From: a virus
Direction: 5' to 3' (one strand)
Virus record (IMG/VR): IMGVR_UViG_3300027747_001177
Location: 1 to 22,465 of that record
Length of the DNA: 22,465 nt
A program made the translations under genes and the position numbers. Shown here piece by piece: positions 5,593 through 13,996 of this stretch. Positions within the stretch are counted from its first letter, which is position 1. Every line of letters starts with the position of its first letter. The notes beneath the pieces are model-generated. The model ran no database searches. It had not been told where the DNA came from and saw only the letters and a program-made list of their open reading frames with translations.

Positions 5593-6863
5593 TTCTTACA
5601 TACCTTTTCAATGTAATTTAGAATCTTATCATTCCACAGAGGAGAACATCCAACAAAGAATACATTACTTAATGCCAGATTTGAATTAGGATAATTTTTA
5701 TAATTATCCAAGTGTTGATAACCAGGATGTATTAAGATGTTGCCACTAAAGTAATTACGAGTTTGAATTTTATTAGTTTCAAAGTGAGCAACTAACTTTT
5801 CTTTTACTTCTTGTGATTCACAATAGATTGGCACACCAAACCAAGATGGGTCACCTTTAGGTAAGGCATTAATCACTCTTACCTCTTTGACATTATCTTC
5901 AATAAACTTCTGAACTTTGTTTTTATATTCACGGCGTTTCTCATCAATATATTCAAACTTCTTCAATTGTTCAATACCAATAGCACCTTGCAGGTCTAGT
6001 GGTTTCAGGTTATAACCCATTGTGGAGAAAACGTATTTGTGGTCAACAACACCATCATAGTTATTCAACCAGGTATCAAATCGATTACCACAAGTACCAC
6101 ACTCCAATAGATTATTAGAACCGATACAGTAACAATCACGGCCCCACCACGACACGGAACGCATGATATTAATCAGACCATCATCATTAGTACAAACCAT
6201 TCCACCTTCACCTGTAGAGATGTGGTGTGCGGGATAGAATGATGTAGACCAACAATAGTAATAGTCTGTCAACATCTTACCATCATAGTTAGAACCTAGT
6301 GAATCACAGTTGTCACCAATCATTAGAATACCGTGTTTCGTACAAATGTCACGTAACACATCCATATCAGGAGGGTTACCAAGAACAGGTGATATAAAGA
6401 TACCTTTGGTTCGTGGTGTAATCTTTTCTTCAATCTTAGTCAAATCGAAATTGAGAGTATCTAATTCAATATCAATGAATACTGATTTCAAACCATTCTG
6501 TTCAATTGGTGCAATTGTTGTCGGAAATCCCACAGGCGACACAATAATCTCATCACCGTTTTGCCATTTTAGATAATGCTTCAATGCAGTAATCATTACC
6601 AAGTTAGCGGAACTACCTGAGTTGACCATGTGAGAATTTTTCACTTGAAACTTTTTACTGAACTTCATTTGAAACTGTGCTACTTTTTCACCTGAGGTAA
6701 TCCATTTACCGTTCAGTAATGTATCCATGGCAGCATACATTTCATTTTCGTCCCACAATTGACCTGAATATTGAACAAATTGTCCTTCTTCATAGTTGTC
6801 ATAGTTCTTTGCATAAGCAGGCCTATTCTTAGATAGAGCCTGAATCATATCACTATATTCCAT
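5580..6863 (-). CDS. rfbH: RfbH-type CDP-4-keto-6-deoxyglucose-3-dehydrase (PLP/PMP, DegT fold)
   Basis: A 427-aa DegT/DnrJ/EryC1-fold protein. At residues 208-221 the active-site loop reads SFYPAHHISTGEGG: His213 sits where aminotransferases carry the PLP-binding lysine. This is the hallmark of the E1/RfbH/AscC and ColD 3-dehydrases, which remove the C3 hydroxyl of a 4-keto-6-deoxyhexose using pyridoxamine phosphate. The Cys pattern C186-x57-C244-x1-C246-x8-C255 nearly matches the iron-sulfur ligands described for E1 (C-x57-C-x1-C-x7-C, from memory), which points to the E1/RfbH branch rather than ColD. E1 needs a reductase partner (RfbI/AscD type); none is encoded in this window. Neighbours supply a 4,6-dehydratase, a C-methyltransferase and an SDR. 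It overlaps the upstream stop by one base (TAATG). Confidence 0.9.
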   Translation of the reverse strand: MEYSDMIQALSKNRPAYAKNYDNYEEGQFVQYSGQLWDENEMYAAMDTLLNGKWITSGEKVAQFQMKFSKKFQVKNSHMVNSGSSANLVMITALKHYLKWQNGDEIIVSPVGFPTTIAPIEQNGLKSVFIDIELDTLNFDLTKIEEKITPRTKGIFISPVLGNPPDMDVLRDICTKHGILMIGDNCDSLGSNYDGKMLTDYYYCWSTSFYPAHHISTGEGGMVCTNDDGLINIMRSVSWWGRDCYCIGSNNLLECGTCGNRFDTWLNNYDGVVDHKYVFSTMGYNLKPLDLQGAIGIEQLKKFEYIDEKRREYKNKVQKFIEDNVKEVRVINALPKGDPSWFGVPIYCESQEVKEKLVAHFETNKIQTRNYFSGNILIHPGYQHLDNYKNYPNSNLALSNVFFVGCSPLWNDKILNYIEKVCKKWND

Positions 6864-8050
6864 TATAGTTCTTTCAAGTTTAAAAATTTATCATTTGGAT
6901 TGTCTCTTTGTGCCAAAATACGTTTACGTATCTCATCAAAGAAGTTCCACGCCAAAGGTACAAACATCAGTTTATCATCTTCTGTAAAAGATTTCAATAC
7001 ATCTGAACCAACTATACCAATAGAAGAACCTGGAGTATACAGACCTTGTTTCAATGGATTATCATCAATAATCATATCCATTTTTACTTTTGAGAAATTC
7101 AACAATGTGTTACCTTTGGCTGGTGCACCATAACCAACAATCTTGTATCCTTGGTCTCTACAATAGTCAACAAACGTGCTGAACGAACTAACCATGTTCA
7201 AACATTTACTTTCATATTCCCAATAAGTCTTTGTCTTGTACAAACCAGCAACTGCTTCCATGTCAATTAGATTATTAACAGTAGCTTCGGCAGTTTTATC
7301 TGCACTAATAATAAATATATAACTTATGCCATGAATAGGTGTTTTCACCACATCAATCAGATTCAACCCTGCTCTTCTACACAATAACTTCATCGAATGA
7401 ATGTTATAGAATGAAATGTGTTCGTGATAAATTGTATCAAATTCATTATTCAGAATCATATCTGCTTGAGATGTTTGAATAAAGATTAATCCTGAATGTT
7501 CTAAATTCCTTTTACAGTTCTTTAAAAACTCAACTGGATTAGGATTGTGAGCAAAAGCATTCTGACAAACAATGATATCGGCTTTATTTGAATAAGTCTC
7601 GTCAAAATATCCACACACAACTTCGTGGTTGGCAGAAGATAAGCTATATAAATTCTCAGCTGGGTCAACGCCATATGTTTTAATACCATGGGCTTTGAAT
7701 TTATTCAACTGTGAACCATCATTGCAACCAATATCCAACACAGTGAATGGTGTGATTCTACCATACTTTTCAAGGCAGAAATCGGCAAACCAATCCATAT
7801 ATTCAACATAGGTGCTGGTAGTTCCACTCACATACAGGTAGTTCTTATAGATTAAGTCTGGATTAACAGCGTGAGTCAACTGTACGTGATAACAATTTTC
7901 ACACCTGTGAATTTTTAATGGGTATGAATCTTCGTGGTCATCTTTATTCTTTTTGTAGGAATTAGCCAACGGCTGGTCATTTAAATCAAGTACCGGAACT
8001 AATTGATCCGAGTCACAAGCCAAACATCTTTTAATTTCAGTTAAGTCCAT
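6863..8050 (-). CDS. Sugar C-methyltransferase (TylC3/NovU type)
   Basis: A 395-aa protein with the three-part layout of NDP-sugar C-methyltransferases. The N-terminal zinc domain has C9-x2-C12 and C50-x2-C53. The central SAM-binding domain has VLDIGCNDG at 104-112 and the active-site motif YHEHISFY at 208-215. The C-terminal domain has GYGAPAKGN at 306-314 and IIDDNPLKQGLYTPG at 327-341. Members transfer a methyl group from SAM to a carbon next to a 4-keto group, usually C3 (TylC3 in mycarose, NovU at C5), giving branched sugars. Length is typical of the family. Together with the 4,6-dehydratase and RfbH-like dehydrase in the same operon it suggests a C-methylated deoxyhexose. The junction with the next gene is a one-base overlap. 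Confidence 0.9.
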   Translation of the reverse strand: MDLTEIKRCLACDSDQLVPVLDLNDQPLANSYKKNKDDHEDSYPLKIHRCENCYHVQLTHAVNPDLIYKNYLYVSGTTSTYVEYMDWFADFCLEKYGRITPFTVLDIGCNDGSQLNKFKAHGIKTYGVDPAENLYSLSSANHEVVCGYFDETYSNKADIIVCQNAFAHNPNPVEFLKNCKRNLEHSGLIFIQTSQADMILNNEFDTIYHEHISFYNIHSMKLLCRRAGLNLIDVVKTPIHGISYIFIISADKTAEATVNNLIDMEAVAGLYKTKTYWEYESKCLNMVSSFSTFVDYCRDQGYKIVGYGAPAKGNTLLNFSKVKMDMIIDDNPLKQGLYTPGSSIGIVGSDVLKSFTEDDKLMFVPLAWNFFDEIRKRILAQRDNPNDKFLNLKEL

Positions 8051-8778
8051 TATCTACCTTCATAAAAATTCTTATAGTTGTGAATCATATCATAATGATT
8101 CTTCATCTCACTCAAATCAAGATTTGGATTTTCTGGGAAAATATTATGTAATCTTGGATTAACACTATATTTAACACCACACAGGAAGAAATAAACTTGT
8201 AGGAAACAATCATTCCATCCTAATTGTGCTTGGTTTTGATGTAGTCTATCAAAATCTTTATCCAGAAATTCAACAAATCTATAAAAATTCTGAATGAATG
8301 TTGACGTTTTCATAATTGTTCCTGCACCAACACCATATTGTTTTCTGTCAGGTTTAACACCAGAGATTCTTTCACAAGTGTCTAGTATATCTTGGTTGAT
8401 ATAATTTCCAACAGTAATATCATATGAAGCAACTTCCCAAGTCTCATCAAATTGTATTTCATTCAAACAAATCACATCATCTTCAGAAATAATAAAATGT
8501 GTTGTATTCATACAAACAGCAGCCATCATCATTCGTTTGACGAAATTAAATACACGTATTTTATCAAAACCCCAATGAGGCGATGGATAACCTAAATCGA
8601 AATCTGCATGAAGATAGTTTACATTATATTTTCTACATATGTCATAGTGTGAACCACCAGCAGCATCACAAGCAACAAAATATGGTGCATTTGGATGATA
8701 CTTACGAAAAGAGGCAATCGAGGCCTCTAATCCGGATTTATTATCTTTATTCCAATGATATATGCCTAATGAAGCCAT
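8050..8778 (-). CDS. Probable GT-A-fold glycosyltransferase
   Basis: A 242-aa protein starting with a beta strand (SLGIYHWNK) and a stretch resembling the GT-A nucleotide-binding half. SEDDV at residues 98-102 (after the hydrophobic HFII) is a plausible DxD-type metal/nucleotide-sugar motif. HQNQAQLGWNDCFLQ at about 187-201 could carry the catalytic acid region typical of GT-A enzymes. No signal peptide or transmembrane segment is visible, so it would act in the cytoplasm on nucleotide-sugar donors. It lies between the acetyltransferase and the C-methyltransferase with one-base overlaps on each side. I do not recognise the specific family, and the glycosyltransferase call rests on fold-like pattern and context. 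Confidence 0.6.
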   Translation of the reverse strand: MASLGIYHWNKDNKSGLEASIASFRKYHPNAPYFVACDAAGGSHYDICRKYNVNYLHADFDLGYPSPHWGFDKIRVFNFVKRMMMAAVCMNTTHFIISEDDVICLNEIQFDETWEVASYDITVGNYINQDILDTCERISGVKPDRKQYGVGAGTIMKTSTFIQNFYRFVEFLDKDFDRLHQNQAQLGWNDCFLQVYFFLCGVKYSVNPRLHNIFPENPNLDLSEMKNHYDMIHNYKNFYEGR

Positions 8779-9356
8779 TAGTTTCCGCCTTTGATGATTT
8801 GATTTATTTGATTAATAATTTCCATCGTAGGTTCTTGTTGTAACAATGGTAGAATTTTATTAATCATTTCGTCTGGCAAATCCCACCACTTCATTTCTAA
8901 AAGAGCATCAATAATCTCTTTATCGAAACGAAATTTTATTAATTTTGCTGGATTGCCACCATATATTGCATAAGGTTCAATGTCTTTAAATACATGAGAG
9001 TTTGTTGCGACAACAGCACCATGGCCAACAGTAACACCAGACATGACAGTAACAGATTCTCCAAACCAAACATCGGAACCAATATTGATATCTCCTTTAG
9101 TTTGAACTTTTGGTAGAATTGCAATGTTGTTAAATATTTCGTTTCTTGGACCTAAATTACCAAATGCATAATTCGTACAAGCTTTAGGATTATGTGCAAC
9201 ACCTTCGGATGGAAAAAATCTACATCCTAATCCTATTCCAGTAAAAGCACCAATGTTGACAGAAGGTCTTGTTGGGTCAGCATAAGAAATAAATTCTCTT
9301 ACCGTTGTTGTGTAAGTATCAGTTCCATAAGTATATTTGCCTACTGATTTAATCAT
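8778..9356 (-). CDS. Left-handed beta-helix acetyltransferase (CatB/VatD-like)
   Basis: From ATG 9356 (192 aa); the upstream in-frame GTG 9365 is less likely because AGGTGG lies 5 bases before the ATG and the ATG forms an ATGA overlap with the dehydratase stop. Hexapeptide repeats run through residues 30-125 (for example IGAFTGIGLG, and INIGSDVWFGESVTVMSGV from 90). The C-terminus has YAIYGGNPAKLIKFRF, characteristic of the xenobiotic/sugar O-acetyltransferase group, which uses acetyl-CoA. The catalytic His is probably H56 or H112. In this island the likely role is O- or N-acetylation of the hexose. N-acetylation would need an amino sugar, and the only DegT-fold protein here is a dehydrase, so O-acetylation fits better. 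Confidence 0.85.
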   Translation of the reverse strand: MIKSVGKYTYGTDTYTTTVREFISYADPTRPSVNIGAFTGIGLGCRFFPSEGVAHNPKACTNYAFGNLGPRNEIFNNIAILPKVQTKGDINIGSDVWFGESVTVMSGVTVGHGAVVATNSHVFKDIEPYAIYGGNPAKLIKFRFDKEIIDALLEMKWWDLPDEMINKILPLLQQEPTMEIINQINQIIKGGN

Positions 9357-10384
9357 TTCAACCACCTTTTATTTTCTAGTGTCCATAATGTCATCTCTTT
9401 AATACGTTCACTCAGTTTGATTTTAGGTTCCCAACCAAGTGACTTTAATAAACCACCATCTAAGGCATATCGTAAATCGTGGCCAGGTCTACTACCGTGA
9501 AAGTCAACCATTTCATAAACCAGTTCTTTACCTTGTGCATCAGCAATCATTTGTGCTAGTGTTAGATTATCTATTTCTTCGGTACCAACAAGATTGAATT
9601 TAGGACAATGAGCGTGGCCATAATCACCTGTATGTTTGTAATCTTTAAGTCCTAGAATAAACATTAGTCCTTCTGCCACATCTTTGGCATGAATGTACAT
9701 ACGAGTACCTGCGTGTGTTCTAGTTGGGTCAGCATGAATGAATATCTTTTCACCATCTCTGACACGTTGAATACACATAGGAATAAACTTCTCTGGATGT
9801 TGACGTTCACCAAACACATTCATTGTATGTGTAACAACGATTGGCATTTTATATGTGTTTTCATAAGCAACACAAAATTCTTCTGCTGCAGCCTTGGATG
9901 CTGAATATGGATTTGTAGAATTATATCTATCATATTCTTTATATGAAACACCAGGAGGTGCCACACCAAATATTTCATCTGTTGAGAAATATACGAATCG
10001 TTCCAGATTAGGTAAGTGTTTACGAGCATAGTCAAGCATATTGACTGTACCAACAGTATTGTCTTGTACAAACTCTAATGGAAATTCTATACTTCGGTCT
10101 ACGTGACTGCCAGCTGCCAAATGTAAAACGATATCAACAGGACCAATGTCTTTGACAATCATTTCATTAAGTTCTGCTTTCAAATCATGGAAAACAATAC
10201 GTAATCTTTTAGAAACAACTTTTGGGTCGTGGTCTTGTAACATATCATGTAATCGATTTAGATTACCAGATATATCTAATCTATCTAAACAGATAATCTT
10301 CCAATCTGTTTCTTTAAGCATCTTGTCAATCACATGGTGAGCAATAAAGCCAGCACCACCTGTAATCAAAACATTTTTACTCAT
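9353..10384 (-). CDS. NDP-hexose 4,6-dehydratase (RmlB/RfbG-like SDR)
   Basis: A 343-aa extended SDR. Residues 9-17 (GGAGFIAHH) form the NAD-binding loop, with Ala where most family members have the third Gly. STDEIFG at 134-140 contains the Thr-Asp-Glu triad specific to 4,6-dehydratases, and Y160-x-x-x-K164 (YSASK) is the catalytic pair. HLAAGSHVDRSI at 88-99 and GERQHPEKFIP also match RmlB-type enzymes. The enzyme converts an NDP-hexose to its 4-keto-6-deoxy form, the entry step for the deoxysugar genes downstream. Sequence features look RmlB-like (dTDP-glucose), while the RfbH-like partner would use a CDP-sugar, so the nucleotide is undecided. No nucleotidyltransferase making the NDP-hexose is present in this window; the host or another phage region must supply it. 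ATGA overlap with the upstream gene. Confidence 0.9.
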   Translation of the reverse strand: MSKNVLITGGAGFIAHHVIDKMLKETDWKIICLDRLDISGNLNRLHDMLQDHDPKVVSKRLRIVFHDLKAELNEMIVKDIGPVDIVLHLAAGSHVDRSIEFPLEFVQDNTVGTVNMLDYARKHLPNLERFVYFSTDEIFGVAPPGVSYKEYDRYNSTNPYSASKAAAEEFCVAYENTYKMPIVVTHTMNVFGERQHPEKFIPMCIQRVRDGEKIFIHADPTRTHAGTRMYIHAKDVAEGLMFILGLKDYKHTGDYGHAHCPKFNLVGTEEIDNLTLAQMIADAQGKELVYEMVDFHGSRPGHDLRYALDGGLLKSLGWEPKIKLSERIKEMTLWTLENKRWLK

Positions 10385-11061
10385 AATTTAACTCCATAAT
10401 AATTGGCAACTCCGTGTTTGCCATGAAACCCTAAACTCTTACCTAACCACTCTGAATGATAATTATGTTCAATACTGAATCTGTCGGCCAATTGAACCTT
10501 AGCAAATTTAATTCCATAATTGTTGATTAGTGTATTTCTATGTATCCTACAAATAATATTGTCTTCGGGAATAAACTTATCTCCAGAGTCATCTTGTACA
10601 AAATAAAAATCACTAAACATATAATCTTGGTAATCTTCAGGTAAATTCTTTATTTTCATATCAATAAAGGCATCATATAATTTTCTGGAACGTAAACAGA
10701 AACCTCCGTTACCAACAAAACCATTATCCCATCTAGCACCAATATAATCTTGTTCTAAGAATTCATCCGTCCATGCATCAGCATTAACGGCAAAGCCATC
10801 AGCGTGAATAATTAAATTATGTTCTTCAACACAAACTTCTGGACATAATTTTAATGTTACGTGACTATAATCATTGTGATATGATGTTATCTTTGGTATA
10901 ACAATCCAAGTAACTGGTACACCAACATCTTCAGGAAAATCAATATCCGAAAACCAATAAACTCTAGTGATTTTATCTCCTAGAGTTTCTATTGTTCTTT
11001 TTAGTGCATCGATTGTAGGTTTATAGTGTAGTGTATCAATACAGGTAATACCTATTGCCAT
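10381..11061 (-). CDS. DUF5672-type putative glycosyltransferase
   Basis: A 226-aa protein matching my memory of DUF5672, a family found in polysaccharide loci. HADGF at residues 86-90, the FLEQDYIGARW region (100-110), VGNGGFCLRSRKL (115-127) and PEDNIICRI (165-173) are the conserved blocks, and LGFHGKHG lies near the end. The layout (acidic loop, then GNGGF acceptor-like loop, then E-D) suggests a GT-A-like fold. No membrane segment is seen. It overlaps the upstream gene by 10 bases and the dehydratase by 4, so all are probably translated from one message. The family's reaction is not established as far as I know. A role in glycan assembly is inferred from context. Confidence 0.7.
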   Translation of the reverse strand: MAIGITCIDTLHYKPTIDALKRTIETLGDKITRVYWFSDIDFPEDVGVPVTWIVIPKITSYHNDYSHVTLKLCPEVCVEEHNLIIHADGFAVNADAWTDEFLEQDYIGARWDNGFVGNGGFCLRSRKLYDAFIDMKIKNLPEDYQDYMFSDFYFVQDDSGDKFIPEDNIICRIHRNTLINNYGIKFAKVQLADRFSIEHNYHSEWLGKSLGFHGKHGVANYYGVKL

Positions 11062-11777
11062 TGTGTACTTTCAAAATCTAACCAATATGTGTTTAATTTA
11101 CCTTTACCTTGTGTAAGATAAAACGGTAAAGTGTGGACAAGACCACGACTAGAGTTATAGTATATCAGTTCTTCTGGTCCTCTGTCAAGAGCCCATGCAA
11201 AATGACTAGTACCAGTATCACCACCAATAAAGATTTCTGCCTCTTGTATGTGGTGAATATTCGTCATAAAATCATGTGAATACTTCCACTTTTTATAATC
11301 TGGTCTATTGTGTCTGTCTTTTATACAAATGATTTTTTCATAATCATCATACTGTTCGGTATTGTATTTGTCGATTATATCTTCAAATAGAATATTTGGC
11401 CAATTACGATATACATTATATGGAGCATCAAATAATGGAAACACAACAATCTTCTTTTTCATTTCCACTTTGTTTGGTATCTTAACCAAATCACCAGAGA
11501 TATCTCTAAAGTCCCATAAATTAACTCTACGCCAAGGCAAAGTTTCTTGGCCAGGAAGAATTGTAAAATAGTCTGTTGCGTTTAATAGAAATTGGTAGAA
11601 ATCTTGGCAATATTTTTCAGAATTTATTCCTGGCCATTCTTGTATAATGTTAAATTTAATTGTTGAATCTTTCCTAGTCTTTCTTAGATACTCAACAACA
11701 TTAGCAACGCCAATCATGTCACCATTACGTAGAGCGCCACCAAAAGTTCCAGGTTTAATATCAATAATTGTAGTCAT
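11052..11777 (-). CDS. GT9-like (heptosyltransferase-like) putative glycosyltransferase
   Basis: A 241-aa protein. The N-terminal segment IDIKPGTFGGALRNGDMIG and the C-terminal loop EIFIGGDTGTSHFAWAL (around 193-209) resemble the ADP-heptosyltransferase/GT-B nucleotide-sugar site, where a D(S/T)GxxHxA pattern contacts the donor. It is shorter than usual GT9 enzymes (about 330-350 aa), so it may be a reduced version. ATG 11777 overlaps the previous gene by 17 bases. It is one of two GT9-like proteins in the island (see 12456-13202). Acceptor and donor unknown; a divergent GT-B fold without activity cannot be excluded. Confidence 0.6.
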   Translation of the reverse strand: MTTIIDIKPGTFGGALRNGDMIGVANVVEYLRKTRKDSTIKFNIIQEWPGINSEKYCQDFYQFLLNATDYFTILPGQETLPWRRVNLWDFRDISGDLVKIPNKVEMKKKIVVFPLFDAPYNVYRNWPNILFEDIIDKYNTEQYDDYEKIICIKDRHNRPDYKKWKYSHDFMTNIHHIQEAEIFIGGDTGTSHFAWALDRGPEELIYYNSSRGLVHTLPFYLTQGKGKLNTYWLDFESTQWQ

Positions 11778-12459
11778 ATAATTTATTTCCGTCCATAGAA
11801 GAAAAATGGTGTACAGAATTTGGTGGCAGTTCTAACATCTCATCATAAGTTGAATAACCATGTAGTTGATGAATTAATCCTTTGTCTCTAATAGAATTAA
11901 GCCAAACTCTTTCTAAAGCTTGTACCGGAAGTGCATCGAATCTATGAATCTCATTCATAGAAAGTGTATCTCTAACAAACTGAACATCTCCAAAAAAACA
12001 CAAGGTACCGATACCAAAATCATCTTGTAGTGTTATGAGTTTTTGGTTTATTGATTCAAATTTTTTAATTAGTTTTGGAAAATCCAAGTTTGGTTGTTGG
12101 TCATAACAAAGCTTCAACACATTCTTAAACCCATAACGACTAAGTATATTCAAACCATTGTGTATAGCTGTCATCTCAGCAACTCCATAATTTGGTCTAG
12201 TGGGTACACCATCTATTTGCCAACAGTTATCAGAATCGTAAATTGATGAATGACAATAACTCTGTGTTTCTTCATCCAAAATAGAATGTGAGGAAAGACA
12301 GATATAATAACCAGTCTCTTTTAAATGCTTCACCAAAGTCCTAAGCATTCTACGTTTCTTTTGTACGACTGAAAAATCTCCGCAACTATGGTGTTCCGGA
12401 TCATTACCTCCAGTATAAGAAGTAATTAATATTGCGGTGTCCTTTGATACTATATTCAT
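11761..12459 (-). CDS. Uncharacterised protein of the glycan island
   Basis: A 232-aa protein I do not recognise. It opens with a strand-like TAILITSYTGG, followed by a Lys/Arg-rich helix and the hydrophobic YYICLSSHS, and has NVLKLCYDQQPNLDF at about 113-127, loosely like the core of GT-A glycosyltransferases such as the WavE group. No transmembrane helix or signal peptide is visible. The start overlaps the upstream stop as ATGA and its own end overlaps the next gene by 17 bases, so it is firmly part of the operon. A glycosyltransferase or glycan-related role is inferred only from context. Confidence 0.6.
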   Translation of the reverse strand: MNIVSKDTAILITSYTGGNDPEHHSCGDFSVVQKKRRMLRTLVKHLKETGYYICLSSHSILDEETQSYCHSSIYDSDNCWQIDGVPTRPNYGVAEMTAIHNGLNILSRYGFKNVLKLCYDQQPNLDFPKLIKKFESINQKLITLQDDFGIGTLCFFGDVQFVRDTLSMNEIHRFDALPVQALERVWLNSIRDKGLIHQLHGYSTYDEMLELPPNSVHHFSSMDGNKLYDYNY

Positions 12460-13202
12460 TTCATCATGCCTTCTAAATTATTTGCGTGAATTAAACGAGC
12501 ATTACGATTCATATAGAAATGTTTTTCGAATACCTTATCAATGTTTTTACCATTATCCCAAGACACATCATCACCAACTCTAAATTCTGGATTCCAGTCT
12601 TCTGCTTTCCATACACAATACAAAGGAACATTACATAAGTCAGCCAACATACCGACACCAGTTAAATTGGTAATAAAGGGTTTCTTTAGATTCTTAATGA
12701 TATAAGCATTTTCTAATATAGGTCTTTCAAAATCAATAAATTCATAATTGTTTAGATGTGACAGTATGTGTGTTTTTCTGCGAGCATCAATATTACCTAC
12801 AGACCACCTATCACCAACATAATATGTATCTTTGACTTCAATATCAAATTCTGGAGTTTTAATAATGAATTCATCATCAACATCAAACATTATTCCAAAA
12901 TTATCTTTCATAAAGTTTTCATAACGACAAGTTTCAATTGGTCTATTTGGGTTGTTCTTATCTTCTCTGATAGGCCATGAACTCATTTGCATGATATCAC
13001 CATACATAAACACCTCATCATCAAACATGACATCTGTGAATAAGTCCTGATACATTAGGAATTCTACAAGTCCTTTAAACTTTCTCATTTCTTTTTTGAT
13101 AGTTAAAGAATACTTACCATATTCTTTACTGATACCTGACATGACAGGTAGTCCATTTAAAAAGTCGCCAAGGTTGGCAGTTCCATTAAGATATATTCTC
13201 AT
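12456..13202 (-). CDS. Putative GT9/GT-B-like glycosyltransferase
   Basis: Start chosen at ATG 13202 (248 aa), which has AGGAAA about 7 bases upstream and overlaps the previous stop by 17 bases. The longer in-frame extension to 13271 only shadows the upstream gene. The N-terminal RIYLNGTANLGDFLNGLPV resembles the GT9 signature (a GD...LP turn after the first strand). LTGVGMLADLCNVPLYCVW at about 181-199 corresponds to the heptosyltransferase donor-site helix in position. The protein is short for the family, and the Asp of the D(S/T)GxxH motif is not evident. It lies between the HtrL-like gene and the unknown 232-aa gene. Confidence 0.55.
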   Translation of the reverse strand: MRIYLNGTANLGDFLNGLPVMSGISKEYGKYSLTIKKEMRKFKGLVEFLMYQDLFTDVMFDDEVFMYGDIMQMSSWPIREDKNNPNRPIETCRYENFMKDNFGIMFDVDDEFIIKTPEFDIEVKDTYYVGDRWSVGNIDARRKTHILSHLNNYEFIDFERPILENAYIIKNLKKPFITNLTGVGMLADLCNVPLYCVWKAEDWNPEFRVGDDVSWDNGKNIDKVFEKHFYMNRNARLIHANNLEGMMK

Positions 13203-13995
13203 TGTATTTCCTAAAAGCAATAAACCAATCATCGTGTGAGATTGGGTGTAATTCAAATTTATCAGGCTCAATCAATGAAGACATTAACAATAGTGTTTGG
13301 TCATCATCAATCAAATCTTTGGATATCAATTCATCAAAGCTTTGATTCATCAATCTTTCTAATTCAGGCCACATCTTTTGACTTGAAACAATACAGGGTC
13401 CTGTGATATGCACATCATTATTGGATATAATATTAGTTATCGTATTGCTTGGATTAAAATCTTTAATATTGAAGAAATGTATTTTATCTTTATTAAAAGG
13501 ATATTCCCATAACTTAACACTGTTTAGTGTAGATGGTTCACGGCAGTATCCAAAATCTAGCCACGCAATCAAATCGGTATCGAATACACCGGCACCAATT
13601 GCATGATTAACAAAATGTGATTTAAGGAAATTCACAAGTACATAATCTGATGACCAATACTCTGGATTTTTAACTTGATTTGGATTAATCTTAGCCAAGA
13701 ATTCTGGATTGTTTTGAACTCTTTTAATCTTTTCACGGTATTCACCAAATTGGTCCTCAAAATCTATCGTGACAACAACTGTTTTGTCCGTTTTATCTTT
13801 TCTAATTTCCCAAACTTTTTCGGCCAATTCTTCGGATGTGTAAACAACAATAGTATTATCCAAACTTGCCATATTGGCAAATCTTTCAAAGTACGTATCA
13901 TTTGTTCTTTGTAGATAGTGTGGTAGTCCTTTTTCTGGAGTCCAATCACCTCGGCCTATATCAAAGAAAGCCGTTACAATACTAATTTCATTCAT
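13186..13995 (-). CDS. HtrL/YibB family protein
   Basis: Start chosen at ATG 13995 (269 aa), with AAGG six bases upstream and one base after the preceding TAA. The open frame extends to 14094 but without comparable support. The opening SIVTAFFDIGRGDW (residues 4-17), then YLQRTNDTYFERFANMASLDN (27-47) and AWLDFGYCR (144-152), are the blocks I know from the HtrL_YibB family. That family sits in LPS core or capsule gene clusters of bacteria and resembles GT-A glycosyltransferases. The Asp in WLDFGY would then be the metal-binding residue. The biochemical role of the family is not well established. Placement among glycosyltransferases here is consistent with sugar transfer. Confidence 0.8.
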   Translation of the reverse strand: MNEISIVTAFFDIGRGDWTPEKGLPHYLQRTNDTYFERFANMASLDNTIVVYTSEELAEKVWEIRKDKTDKTVVVTIDFEDQFGEYREKIKRVQNNPEFLAKINPNQVKNPEYWSSDYVLVNFLKSHFVNHAIGAGVFDTDLIAWLDFGYCREPSTLNSVKLWEYPFNKDKIHFFNIKDFNPSNTITNIISNNDVHITGPCIVSSQKMWPELERLMNQSFDELISKDLIDDDQTLLLMSSLIEPDKFELHPISHDDWFIAFRKYNENIS

Positions 13996-13996
13996 A

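Noticed and set aside
5580-6863. Ordinary DegT aminotransferase making an amino sugar
   Set aside because: The PLP lysine is replaced by His in the specific context of 3-dehydrases, and Cys ligands of the E1 type are present.
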